From assembly GCF_009569385.1 (NCBI RefSeq), contig NZ_WBOF01000006.1, positions 1 through 64,000 of the forward strand: 64,000 nucleotides of DNA, read 5' to 3'. Numbering within the stretch: the stretch's first letter is position 1; each line of letters begins with the position of its first letter. Shown piece by piece: positions 42,069 to 50,040 of the stretch. This DNA is from Streptomyces kaniharaensis (GTDB lineage Bacteria; Actinomycetota; Actinomycetes; Streptomycetales; Streptomycetaceae). The notes under the pieces are model-generated. The model had not been told where the DNA came from. It saw only the letters and a list, made by a program, of their open reading frames with translations, and did not search any database. Position numbers and translations under genes: made by a program.

Positions 42069-43484
42069 TCACAGGCGGTCGGGGACCGGGTTGCCGACGG
42101 CCTCGACGGCGCGGCGGACGGGCACCTTCGCCAGCACGGCGAAGCCGATGACGAAGAAGATCAGCAACGAGATGATCGCCGAGCGGTAGCTGCCGGTGAC
42201 CTGGTACGCGAGGCCGAAGACCAGCGGGCCCATCCAACTGGTGCCGCGGTCGCTGACCTTGTAGACGCTGAAGTACTCGGCCTCGCGGCCGGCCGGGATG
42301 AGGTGGGAGAACAGCGAGCGGGAGAGCGCCTGGCTGCCGCCGAGCACCAGGCCGATCATGCAGGCCAGGGCGTAGAACCAGGCGGGCTGGTGGGCGGGCA
42401 TGAAGTAGCCCAGGGCGAGGGTGATCACCCAGCCGACGAGCGAGCCGAGGACGGTCCGCTTGGCGCCGTACCGGCGGGCGATGCGGCCGAGGAGCAGCGC
42501 GCCGCCGATCGCCACGATCTGGACCAGCAGGACGGCGGCGACCAGCGAGGTCTGGTCCATGCCGAGTTCCTCGCTGCCGTACAGGGAGGCCTGCGAGACG
42601 ACGGTCTGGATGCCGTCGTTGTAGCAGAGGAAGGCGCCCAGGAAGAGCAGGGTGAGCGGGTAGCGGCGCATGCCGCGCAGGGTGCGGGCGAGTTCGCGCA
42701 GGCTGCCGGCGGCGGGCCGGTCGGGCTCGGTGGCGCCGGGCTCCGTGTGGGGCTCGGTGACGGCGGGGTCGGTGCGAACGGGCGCCGCGCCGGCGCGGGA
42801 CGGCAGCCGGAGCAGCGGGACGACGGTGAACAGCGCCCACCACAGTCCGGCCGAGGCGAGACAGATCCGCACGGCGGTGCCGGAGGACAGGCCGAGCCCG
42901 TCGTGGCCCTCGAACAGGGCCAGGTTGGCGATCAGCAGCAGGCCGCCGCCCGCGTAGCCGTAGGCCCAGCCCTTGGAGGAGACCGAGTCGCGCTCGTCGG
43001 GGGAGGCCAGGCCCGGCAGGTAGGCGTAGGAGAGCGCGACCGAGACCGCGTAGGCGATGTTGGCGACCACCAGCAGTGCGCCGCCGAGCAGGTAGCGGTC
43101 GCCGTCGAGGAAGAACATCCCCATCGTGGCGATCGAGCCGACGTACGCGAAGCCGCACATCAGCTCCTTGTGCCGTCCGGTGCGGTCCGCGACCGTACCG
43201 GCCAGCAGCATCGCCCCGACCGAGATCAGCACGGAGAAGGAGACGGTGTACGGGAAGAACGACCCCGCGCGGATCGAGAGGCCCAGCGGGTGCACGTCGC
43301 CGGCCGCGTCGGCGGCGTTCTTGGCGATCGACGTCAGGTACGGCCCGAGGAACACCGTCAGGACGGTGGCCGAGAAGGCGGCGTTGGCCCAGTCGTTGAC
43401 GTACCAGCCGAACTGCATCCGGCGCAGGGCGCGGTCGTCGGTGGCGGCCGCCGGGTGGGCCGGCAGATCGGTCGCGGTCTTCAT
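42069..43484 (-). CDS. UMF1-family MFS transporter
   Basis: 471 residues with 11-12 helices. The early segment QFGWYVNDWANAAFSATV is the hallmark of the UMF1/Atg22-like branch, and SLFSHLIPAGREAEYFSVYK and SDRGTSWMGPL are further family blocks. The start overlaps the stop of the GDPD gene (ATGA), so uptake or export of a product of phosphodiester cleavage (for example a glycerophosphate-type compound) is a reasonable inference. Confidence 0.9.
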   Translation of the reverse strand: MKTATDLPAHPAAATDDRALRRMQFGWYVNDWANAAFSATVLTVFLGPYLTSIAKNAADAAGDVHPLGLSIRAGSFFPYTVSFSVLISVGAMLLAGTVADRTGRHKELMCGFAYVGSIATMGMFFLDGDRYLLGGALLVVANIAYAVSVALSYAYLPGLASPDERDSVSSKGWAYGYAGGGLLLIANLALFEGHDGLGLSSGTAVRICLASAGLWWALFTVVPLLRLPSRAGAAPVRTDPAVTEPHTEPGATEPDRPAAGSLRELARTLRGMRRYPLTLLFLGAFLCYNDGIQTVVSQASLYGSEELGMDQTSLVAAVLLVQIVAIGGALLLGRIARRYGAKRTVLGSLVGWVITLALGYFMPAHQPAWFYALACMIGLVLGGSQALSRSLFSHLIPAGREAEYFSVYKVSDRGTSWMGPLVFGLAYQVTGSYRSAIISLLIFFVIGFAVLAKVPVRRAVEAVGNPVPDRL

Positions 43485-44296
43485 GAAGTTCCTATCCCCG
43501 TGCCGGAGCCGCGGCTGCCGTCGTTCCAGCACCCGCGCTCGCCCAGGACGTCCCGCAGGACGTCGATGCGATCGGCCATGATGCCATCCACACCCAGGTC
43601 GAGGAGAGCCCTGATCCGTGTGGGATCGTCCACAGTCCAGACGTGGACCTGCAGGCCGAGGCGGTGGGCGGTGCGCACGAACGCCCGGTCGACCACCCGG
43701 ATCCCGCGGTGCCGCTCCGGCACCTGCGCGCACACCCCGGCCCACGGCGCCCCGCGCCCGGCGAGCAGCGGCCCGGCCAGCGAGCGCAGCCGCAGCCGTG
43801 CCACCTCGCGCGGGCCGAGCGAGGTGGCCAGCCGGGGGCCGGCGGCGGCGCGGACCGCGGCCAGGCGGGTGTCGGAGAAGCCGCCGACGCAGACCCGGTC
43901 CCAGGCGCCGGTCCGGCGGATCGCCTCGACCAGCGGCCGGACGGCCGGGGCCGCCTTGACGTCGATGTTGAAGCGGGCCTGCGGGAACGCGCCGAGCAGG
44001 TCCTCCAGCAGCGGGATGGGCTCGGTGCCGCCGATCCGGGCCTGACGGACCGTGTCCCAGGGCAGCTCGGCGACGGTTCCGGCCCGGTCGGTGACCCGGT
44101 CGAGGCGGGTGTCGTGGAAGGCCACCAGCACGCCGTCGGCGGTGGCGTGCACGTCCGTCTCCAGATAGCGGTAGCCGAGGGCGACGGCGGCCTCGAACGC
44201 GGCGAGCGAGTTCTCGGGGTGACCGAGATCGCCGCCCCGGTGCGCGAAGGCGAGGGGCCCTCGATGGTCGAGGAAGGGGTGCATCTCGGATGGCAT
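43481..44296 (-). CDS. Glycerophosphodiester phosphodiesterase
   Basis: 271 residues from the ATG at 44296 (44284 is an alternative; the frame runs to 44323). GDPD motifs: FAHRGGDLGHPENSL, ETDVHATADGVLVAFHD, and C-terminal VHVWTVDDPTRIRALLDLGVDGI. No signal peptide, so cytoplasmic. It hydrolyses glycerophosphodiesters to glycerol 3-phosphate and alcohol. Its stop overlaps the UMF1 start. A palindrome at 44300-44322 sits directly at the start codon, and a leaderless transcript is possible because no ribosome binding site is seen. Confidence 0.93.
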   Translation of the reverse strand: MPSEMHPFLDHRGPLAFAHRGGDLGHPENSLAAFEAAVALGYRYLETDVHATADGVLVAFHDTRLDRVTDRAGTVAELPWDTVRQARIGGTEPIPLLEDLLGAFPQARFNIDVKAAPAVRPLVEAIRRTGAWDRVCVGGFSDTRLAAVRAAAGPRLATSLGPREVARLRLRSLAGPLLAGRGAPWAGVCAQVPERHRGIRVVDRAFVRTAHRLGLQVHVWTVDDPTRIRALLDLGVDGIMADRIDVLRDVLGERGCWNDGSRGSGTGIGTS

Positions 44297-44299
44297 GCG

Positions 44300-44322
44300 T
44301 GACAGTATTACGTATCCTGTCA
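44300..44322 (-). promoter_or_regulatory. Palindrome overlapping the GDPD promoter
   Basis: TGACAG (44300-44305) and CTGTCA (44317-44322) flank 11 AT-rich bases. The minus strand reads TTGACA here, usable as a -35. Operator-like position immediately before the start codon. Confidence 0.55.
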
Positions 44323-44441
44323 AGTGGTAACGATCGGTGCACCGCCTGCTACGCGATCATCGTTCGGGTGCGGGACCGGCGCAGTAGCGCGGCGGCCGCG
44401 ACCGCCGCACCGCCGTCCCGGTCCCGTCGGCTGAACGTGGC

Positions 44442-44912
44442 TCAGAGGCCGAGCTCGCTCAGCCCGGGGTGGTCGTCGGGGCGGCGGCCGAGGGGCCAGT
44501 GGAAGAGGCGCTCGCGCTCGGCGATCGGCAGGTCGTTGATGGAGGCGTGGCGGTGGGCCATCAGGCCGTCCGCGTCGAACTCCCAGTTCTCGTTGCCGTA
44601 CGAGCGGTACCACTGGCCGGAGTCGTCGCGCCACTCGTAGGCGAAGCGCACGGCGATGCGGTGGCCGTCGTGCGCCCAGAGTTCCTTGATCAGGCGGTAC
44701 TCCAGTTCGCGGCGCCACTTGCGGGCGAGGAAGGCGGTGATCTCCTCGCGTCCGGTGACGAACTCGGCGCGGTTGCGCCACCGGCTGTCGGGCGTGTACG
44801 CGAGGGTGACCCGCTGCGGGTCGCGGGTGTTCCAGCCGTCCTCGGCGGCCCGGACCTTCTGCCGGGCGGTCTCCTCGGTGAACGGGGGCAGCGGCGGGCG
44901 TTGTGCGGACAT
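44442..44912 (-). CDS. DUF1348 (SnoaL/NTF2-like) protein
   Basis: 156 residues, the full length of the DUF1348 family (cone-shaped NTF2-like fold). Recognisable blocks: RAAEDGWNTRDPQRVTLAY, RWRNRAEFVTGREEI, WRRELEYRLIKELWAH and WEFDADGLMAHRHASIND. AAGGAGA lies 6 nt before the ATG. It diverges from a TetR gene across an operator-bearing gap and is probably its target. Enzymatic role unknown. Confidence 0.9.
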   Translation of the reverse strand: MSAQRPPLPPFTEETARQKVRAAEDGWNTRDPQRVTLAYTPDSRWRNRAEFVTGREEITAFLARKWRRELEYRLIKELWAHDGHRIAVRFAYEWRDDSGQWYRSYGNENWEFDADGLMAHRHASINDLPIAERERLFHWPLGRRPDDHPGLSELGL

Positions 44913-44937
44913 GCGGGTCTCCTTGAGTCGGCGCATG

Positions 44938-44957
44938 GTGAGAACGAGCGTTCTCAC
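44938..44957. promoter_or_regulatory. Perfect TetR-type palindrome (operator 1)
   Basis: GTGAGAACG-AG-CGTTCTCAC, a perfect 9-2-9 inverted repeat 25 bp before the DUF1348 start, in the gap between that gene and tetR. Confidence 0.75.
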
Positions 44958-44974
44958 CTCCTCGGCTACCATAG

Positions 44975-44990
44975 GAGAACCATCGTTCTC
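44975..44990. promoter_or_regulatory. Second palindrome (operator 2) nearer to tetR
   Basis: GAGAAC-CATC-GTTCTC shares its half-sites with the palindrome 20 bp away and lies 18 bp before the tetR start, consistent with autoregulation. Confidence 0.7.
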
Positions 44991-45008
44991 ACGTAAAGGG
45001 CAGGGCAG

Positions 45009-45569
45009 ATGGACCACGACGCCACCCGGACCGGCATCCTCGACGCGGCCGAGGACCTGTTCTACGGGCAGGGCATCCAGGCGGTCGGCATGGACGCCGT
45101 GCGGGCCGCCTCCGGCGTCACGCTGCGCCGCCTCTACCAGTACTTCCCGTCCAAGGGCGACCTCGTCGAGGCCTACCTGCTGCGCCGGGACGAATGCTGG
45201 CGCGCGGACCTCGCGGACTACGTCGCCGGTGCCGCCGACGAACCGCGCGAGCAACTCCTCGCCGTCTTCGACTGGCTCGCCCTCTGGTTCGCCCAACCCA
45301 CCTTCCGGGGCTGCGCGTTCGTCAACTCCTTCGGTGAGCTGGGGGCGAGCTCGCCCGCCGTCGCCGCGGCCGCCCGGCACCACAAGGACGAGTTCGCCGG
45401 CTATCTCGCACGCCTCGCCGCGGCCGCGGGTGCCACGCCCGCGACCGCCGCCCACCTGACGCTCCTCGCCGAGGGGGCCATCACCGCCGCGGCCATCCGC
45501 GGCGACGCCGCCCCTGCCGCCGAGGCGCGCGAGGCCGCCGGGGTGCTGCTCGCGGCCGCCCTGCGGTAG
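45009..45569 (+). CDS. TetR-family repressor
   Basis: 186 residues. The N-terminal HTH (ILDAAEDLFYGQGIQAVGMDAVRAASGVTLRRLYQYFPSKGDL region) is followed by a helical ligand domain with GCAFVNSFGELG. The first gene of the rightward transcript, divergent from DUF1348, with two matching palindromes between them. A strong hairpin follows the gene. Confidence 0.93.
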   Translation: MDHDATRTGILDAAEDLFYGQGIQAVGMDAVRAASGVTLRRLYQYFPSKGDLVEAYLLRRDECWRADLADYVAGAADEPREQLLAVFDWLALWFAQPTFRGCAFVNSFGELGASSPAVAAAARHHKDEFAGYLARLAAAAGATPATAAHLTLLAEGAITAAAIRGDAAPAAEAREAAGVLLAAALR

Positions 45570-45617
45570 CCCGGGCGGGCGCGGGGGAGCCGGCTGGACG
45601 TCAGGCCGCACATGCAC

Positions 45618-45646
45618 GTGGGCGCCCCCGAATCGGGGGCGCCCAC
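45618..45646. terminator. Terminator after tetR
   Basis: Perfect GTGGGCGCCCCC / GGGGGCGCCCAC stem (12 bp plus, 5-nt loop), 48 bp after the tetR stop. Confidence 0.85.
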
Positions 45647-45706
45647 CAGGCCGTTGACGGCGGCGTGTTTATCGGTCGTTGATCGTCCGCGCCTAGCGTC
45701 GCAGGC

Positions 45707-45853
45707 ATGGACGAGCGAGTGATCGACGGATCGGGGGCACGGATGCCCGAGGGGCGGATGAGTCAGGAGGACACCGAGCGGTTCCGGCAGTTGCTGGCGG
45801 GGCTGGAGAACTCGCTGGCGGCGGACCGGGAGGTGGTGCGCCGGGACGGGTGA
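45707..45853 (+). CDS. 48-residue acidic/charged hypothetical protein
   Basis: Reads MDERVIDGSGARMPEG, then a helical EDTERFRQLLAGLENSLA and a basic end REVVRRDG. The coding frame has typical high-GC third positions. It converges on the DUF5685 gene with no gap (stop codons abut). There are no Cys residues and no hydrophobic segment. Unknown function; could be a chance ORF, but composition and helix pattern favour a real small protein. Confidence 0.5.
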   Translation: MDERVIDGSGARMPEGRMSQEDTERFRQLLAGLENSLAADREVVRRDG

Positions 45854-47107
45854 TCAGCAGTCGCAGCCGCAGTCGCACCCGTCACAACAGTCACACCCGT
45901 CGCAGCAGTCGCAGTCGCACCCGTCGCAGCAACTGCAGTCGCAGTTGCCGCAGTCACAGTCGCAGTCGTGCCGCTCGCAGAAGCCCTTGCGGCGCTGCCG
46001 GCTGAACGGGTCGTTGTGCTCGCAGCACAGCAGCTGGCACGTGCAGGCCATCAGCGCCCACACCGCGCAGCCTGCCAGCAGGTTGCGCGGGTGCGGCGGC
46101 TTCGGGCCGATCGGCCCGAAGCCGGGGCCCTGCGGTACCCACGGGGGGATCGGCGCCTGGTTCGGGTGCTGGCCGGGGTCCTGGCGCGGGGGCGCGTCGT
46201 GGGGGTGGTCGCCGGACGGGGTGTGGGTGCGGCAGGTGGCGGCATGGCCGGCCGGGCCGAAGACCCGCTCGACGGCGCGCTCGGTCTCGTGCGCGAGCAG
46301 GACGTGGACGAGGGCCCGGTCGGTGAGTTCGACCTCGCGCAGGGCGAGCCGGATGCCGTGGACGGCGTCGCGGCAGAGGCGTTCGGCCTCGGCGCGGTCG
46401 GTGCCGGTGGCGGTGAGCGGGTTCCAGGCGCCGCTCTCGGCGTCGGCGGCCTGGTCCTCGGCGGCGTCGAGGAGGTGGGCGAGCCGGCCGAACAGCCGTC
46501 CGGCCTCGGCGAGCGGGGCGGCGTTGCCGGGGCGTCCGGCGAGCACGGCGGTGTGGGCGAAGGCGGCCGAGGTGGCGCTCTCGGTCGGTTCGGTGACCAG
46601 CAGGACGGAGCCGCCGAGCGGCAGCGAGCGCTCCAACTCGCCCTGGCGGGAGGCGGCGTCGAGCAGCACGGCGGTGTCGAAGCCGACCGTCGAGGCGCTG
46701 CCGGCGCTCTGCCGGTCCCAGCGCCGGGTGACCGCCCGGGCCCCGGCGGCGACCGGGCGACGGGCGAAGACGCCGTCGCGGTCCTCGACGTGGTCGCGGA
46801 TCTTGACGGAGGCGAGGGCGAGCGAGACGGCGGCGGCGAGCCGGGCGCCCTCGCCCTTGGCGACGGAGGCGGTGCGCATGCCGCGCAGCGGGCAGGGCCC
46901 GGCGGTGCGCCGCCAGGAGGCGTCGTCCCGGGCGCTCTGGGCCTCGACCAGCACGGAGATGATCAGGCCGTCGTAGTTGGTGGCGGTGCGGGCGAGCTGC
47001 CCGTGGTCGTCGCGCAGCGCGAGGCAGAGCCCGCACAGGTGCGCCATCCACGAGGTCTGCAAGCGCTCCGACAGCCGGTGCTTGCACGGTCTGATGATGC
47101 CGAACAT
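45854..47107 (-). CDS. DUF5685-family protein with a Cys/Asp-rich C-terminal tail
   Basis: 417 residues. The N-terminal domain begins MFGIIRPCKHRLSERL with CGLCLALRDDHGQLAR soon after, the conserved block of DUF5685, a largely helical family of unknown function. After about residue 300 comes a Pro/Gly/His-rich linker, a hydrophobic Cys segment (CAVWALMACTCQLLCCEH) and a final tail that is almost only Cys, Asp and Gly: 18 cysteines in the last 37 residues, in CDC, CCDGC and CDGCDC units. Such a tail should bind soft metals or form disulphides. No signal peptide is evident. Confidence 0.88.
   Translation of the reverse strand: MFGIIRPCKHRLSERLQTSWMAHLCGLCLALRDDHGQLARTATNYDGLIISVLVEAQSARDDASWRRTAGPCPLRGMRTASVAKGEGARLAAAVSLALASVKIRDHVEDRDGVFARRPVAAGARAVTRRWDRQSAGSASTVGFDTAVLLDAASRQGELERSLPLGGSVLLVTEPTESATSAAFAHTAVLAGRPGNAAPLAEAGRLFGRLAHLLDAAEDQAADAESGAWNPLTATGTDRAEAERLCRDAVHGIRLALREVELTDRALVHVLLAHETERAVERVFGPAGHAATCRTHTPSGDHPHDAPPRQDPGQHPNQAPIPPWVPQGPGFGPIGPKPPHPRNLLAGCAVWALMACTCQLLCCEHNDPFSRQRRKGFCERHDCDCDCGNCDCSCCDGCDCDCCDGCDCCDGCDCGCDC
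45857..45966 (-). repeat. Codon-level tandem repeat encoding the Cys/Asp tail
   Basis: Degenerate 6-15-bp units (on the plus strand GCAGTCGCA, CACCCGTC, CAGCAGTCG) repeat over about 110 bp. The reading frame is kept throughout. Such an array could change length by slippage, in multiples of three or otherwise. Confidence 0.65.
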
Positions 47108-47249
47108 GATCCCCCTCGCCTGTGCGGGCCGCTGACCAGCCCCGATTCGCCGCACATCATATGATCACCGGCCCTTTCGGGCCGAGGGGTCGGCGAGCAG
47201 TCGTGCACGACTCGGGGAGAGATCCCGAATCCGGGATAGCATCGCGAAT

Positions 47250-47813
47250 ATGGGAATCGAGATGGCCGTGGACGAGCGGCTTGCCGGCAGGCTCGCGGAG
47301 CTCCGGGTCGAACGCGGATGGACGCTTGAGGAGTTGGCGCGGCGCGCGGACGTCAGCCGCTCCACGCTCTCCCGGGTCGAGCGGGCCGAGGTCAGCCCGA
47401 CCGCCGCACTGCTCGGCCGGCTCTGCGCCGTGTACGGGCGGACGATGTCCCGGCTGCTCGCCGAGGTCGAGTCCGCTCCCGCGCGGCTGGTCCGGGCCGG
47501 GGACCAGCGGGTCTGGCGGGACGAGGTGAGCGGGTTCGTCCGCCGCTCGGTGTCGCCGCCGCACAACTCCTTGCGGGCCGAGATCATCGAGGGCCGGCTC
47601 CCGGCCGGCGCGGACATCGCCTACGACCGGCCGTGCGTGCCTGGCCTGGAGCACCATCTCTGGGTGCTGGAGGGCGAGTTGGAGCTGACCGTGGACGGCG
47701 AGCCGAACCGGCTCGGCCCCGGCGACTGCCTGCGCTACGTCGCCGCGACCAGCCGCTTCCGCAGCCTCGGCCCGGGCGAGGCCCGCTACGCACTGGTGGT
47801 GGTCGAGCCGTGA
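47250..47813 (+). CDS. XRE-family regulator with cupin domain
   Basis: 187 residues: an HTH (about 10-65, ELARRADVSRSTLSRVERAE) and a C-terminal cupin (about 105-185, EHHLWVLEGELELTVDGE and GPGDCLRYVA) that would bind a small ligand. Start at 47250, or at the Met four codons later. Its stop overlaps the GTG of the following MFS gene (GTGA), so it probably controls its own operon with that exporter. Confidence 0.93.
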   Translation: MGIEMAVDERLAGRLAELRVERGWTLEELARRADVSRSTLSRVERAEVSPTAALLGRLCAVYGRTMSRLLAEVESAPARLVRAGDQRVWRDEVSGFVRRSVSPPHNSLRAEIIEGRLPAGADIAYDRPCVPGLEHHLWVLEGELELTVDGEPNRLGPGDCLRYVAATSRFRSLGPGEARYALVVVEP

Positions 47814-49297
47814 GGCCGAGCACGTCGGGCATATCCGCGGCGCCCCGCGAGCGCTTCGACGCCGCCGGGCGCCGCGTCCTGCTGGTCTGTGTCGCGGGCG
47901 GGTTCACCACGCTGCTCGACCAGTCCGTCCTCAACACCTCCATCCCCGCGCTGCGCGAGGGCCTGCACGCCCAGCCCGCCCACCTGCAGTGGATCGTCGC
48001 CGGGTACTCGCTCGCCTTCGGCCTGGCGCTGATCCCCGGCGGACGGCTCGGCGACGTCAAGGGCCGCAAGTGGTTCTTCGTCACCGGCCTCGCGCTGTTC
48101 ACCCTGGTCAGCGTGGTCTCCGCGACCGCCACCGACCCTGGGGTGCTGATCGCCGCCCGGTTGCTCCAGGGTGCGGGCGCCGGGCTCGTCAACTCCCAGA
48201 TGATCGGCACCCTCCAGGACGTCTTCGACGGCCAGTTGCGGGCCCGCGCACTCGGCCTGTACGCCGTGACGGGCGGACTCGCCTTCGCCCTCGGCCCGCC
48301 GGTCGGCGGCGCGGTGCTGGCGGCCGTCGGCCCCGAGCAGGGCTGGCGGCTGACCTTCCTGCTCAACGTGCCGTTCGGCCTGGCGACCGTCGCGCTGGCG
48401 GTGCGTCACCTGCCCCGGCCGCGCCCGAGCGCGCGGCACGCCGACCTCGACCTGGTCGGCCTGCTGCTGGTCGGCGCGCTCACCCTCGCGCTGATGCTGC
48501 CGTTCGTCCAGCCGCCCGCCTGGACCGGGTGGCTCGCCTTCGCGGCCGTCGCCGCCCTGCTGCTCGGCGGGCTCGTCTGGTGGCAGCGCCGCTACGCGCG
48601 CCGGGGCGGCCACCCGCTGATCCACCCCGCGCTCACCCGCTCCGCGCCGTACGCGCTCGGCACCGCGACCGCGATGGCCCAGTTCGGCTCCTCCCTCGCC
48701 GCAGGCCTGGTGCTGACGATGTTCCTGCAGGACGGCCTCGGCCTCTCCCCGATGGGCGCGGCGCTGGTGGCACTGCCCTCGGCGGTCGCCATGGGTGTCG
48801 CCTCCGCGCTCGCCTGGCGGGTGGTGCGGCGCTTCGGCCGGCGGACCGTCACGGCGGCCATGACCGGCTCGGCGCTGGTGATGCTGACCAGCGGGCTGGT
48901 CGCGCACTGGGCCCCGGCCGCCGTCCTGCCGTGGCTGCTGGCACTGCTGCAACTGCTCGGCGGCGCCTCGGTGGGCCTGATGGGCGCCACCAACCAGGCG
49001 TACGTGCTGCGCCACGCGCCCGCGGAGGCGGCCGGGGTGAGCGGGGCGATCCTGCAGATGGCGCAGCGGATCGCGGCGGCGGTCGGCGTCTCGGCGCTGT
49101 CCGGGGTCTACCTGCGGGCGACGGCCGGGGGCGGCGGGCACCGCTCGGCGTACCTGTACGCGAGCCTGGTGTGCGCGGCACTGGCGGGGCTTGCTGTGCT
49201 CGCCTCGGTGGGCGCTGGCCGGGCGACGCCGCAGGAGACGCCGGGGGACGCGAGCGGGAGCGAGGCCGTGAGCCGAGGGCGAACAGCCGTCCGCTGA
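47810..49297 (+). CDS. DHA2-type MFS multidrug exporter (14 helices)
   Basis: 495 residues; EmrB/QacA group with FTTLLDQSVLNTSIPAL in helix 1 (motif D1), RLGDVKGRKWFF (motif A) and GGLAFALGPPVGG (motif C). GTG start overlapping the upstream regulator's stop. Its ligand is unknown; the cupin-type regulator suggests that a small metabolite induces it. Confidence 0.92.
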   Translation: MRPSTSGISAAPRERFDAAGRRVLLVCVAGGFTTLLDQSVLNTSIPALREGLHAQPAHLQWIVAGYSLAFGLALIPGGRLGDVKGRKWFFVTGLALFTLVSVVSATATDPGVLIAARLLQGAGAGLVNSQMIGTLQDVFDGQLRARALGLYAVTGGLAFALGPPVGGAVLAAVGPEQGWRLTFLLNVPFGLATVALAVRHLPRPRPSARHADLDLVGLLLVGALTLALMLPFVQPPAWTGWLAFAAVAALLLGGLVWWQRRYARRGGHPLIHPALTRSAPYALGTATAMAQFGSSLAAGLVLTMFLQDGLGLSPMGAALVALPSAVAMGVASALAWRVVRRFGRRTVTAAMTGSALVMLTSGLVAHWAPAAVLPWLLALLQLLGGASVGLMGATNQAYVLRHAPAEAAGVSGAILQMAQRIAAAVGVSALSGVYLRATAGGGGHRSAYLYASLVCAALAGLAVLASVGAGRATPQETPGDASGSEAVSRGRTAVR

Positions 49298-49325
49298 CCG
49301 GCCGGTGGGGCGTACGGTGATCGCC

Positions 49326-50012
49326 ATGACGGACGTTCGGATCGTGGACCTGCCCGGCGTGGCGATCGCCTACCGCGAGAGCGGCCCGCCCGACGGCCCG
49401 CCGCTGGTCCTGCTGCACGCCCTCGGCGAGCGCGCCGCCGACTGGGACGGCGTCCTGCCCGCTCTCGCGCCGCGGCACCGCGTGTACGCGCTCGACCTGC
49501 GCGGCCACGGCGACAGCGGGCGCACCGAGCACTACGGCGTGGAGGCGATGCGGGACGACGTGCTCGCCTTCCTCGACGCGCTCGGGCTCGCCCGCGTCGA
49601 CCTGGTCGGCCACTCGCTGGGCGGCGTCGTCGCCTACCTGCTCGCGCAGGCCCGGCCGGAGCGGGTCGGCCGGCTGGTACTGGAGGACATCCCGGCGCCC
49701 TACCCGCGCCCGGCGAGCGCGGTGCCGGACGGGCCGGACGAGCCGGTGGACTTCGATTGGGCGGTGGTCCGCCCCCTGAAGGCCCAGGTGGACACCCCTG
49801 ACCCGGCCTGGCGGGAGGGCCTGGCGGCCGTCACCGCCCCCACCCTGCTGGTGGCGGGCGGCCCGACGAGCCACGTCCCGCAGGACCGGATTGCCGAACT
49901 CGCCCGCCTGATCCCCGACTGCCGCACGGTCACCATCGACGCCGGCCACCTGGTGCACAGCGCCCGGCCCGCCGAGTACGTCGCCGCGGTGGCGCCGTTC
50001 CTGTCGAGCTGA
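49326..50012 (+). CDS. Alpha/beta-hydrolase
   Basis: 228 residues. Nucleophile elbow GHSLGG (about residue 97), oxyanion region LLHALGERAADWDG, and catalytic His in DAGHLVHSARP near the C-terminus; the acid is probably in the segment before. The lid is short. Close to the haloperoxidase/esterase-type hydrolases. ATG at 49326 preferred over 49305. Substrate unknown. Confidence 0.9.
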   Translation: MTDVRIVDLPGVAIAYRESGPPDGPPLVLLHALGERAADWDGVLPALAPRHRVYALDLRGHGDSGRTEHYGVEAMRDDVLAFLDALGLARVDLVGHSLGGVVAYLLAQARPERVGRLVLEDIPAPYPRPASAVPDGPDEPVDFDWAVVRPLKAQVDTPDPAWREGLAAVTAPTLLVAGGPTSHVPQDRIAELARLIPDCRTVTIDAGHLVHSARPAEYVAAVAPFLSS

Positions 50013-50040
50013 CCCAGGGCCCGAGGCCGGTGTCGGAGCG

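Noticed and set aside
45857..45966. CRISPR-like or satellite array at 45.9 kb
   Set aside because: Units are irregular and lie in frame within the DUF5685 gene; they encode the Cys/Asp tail. No spacer structure or cas gene.
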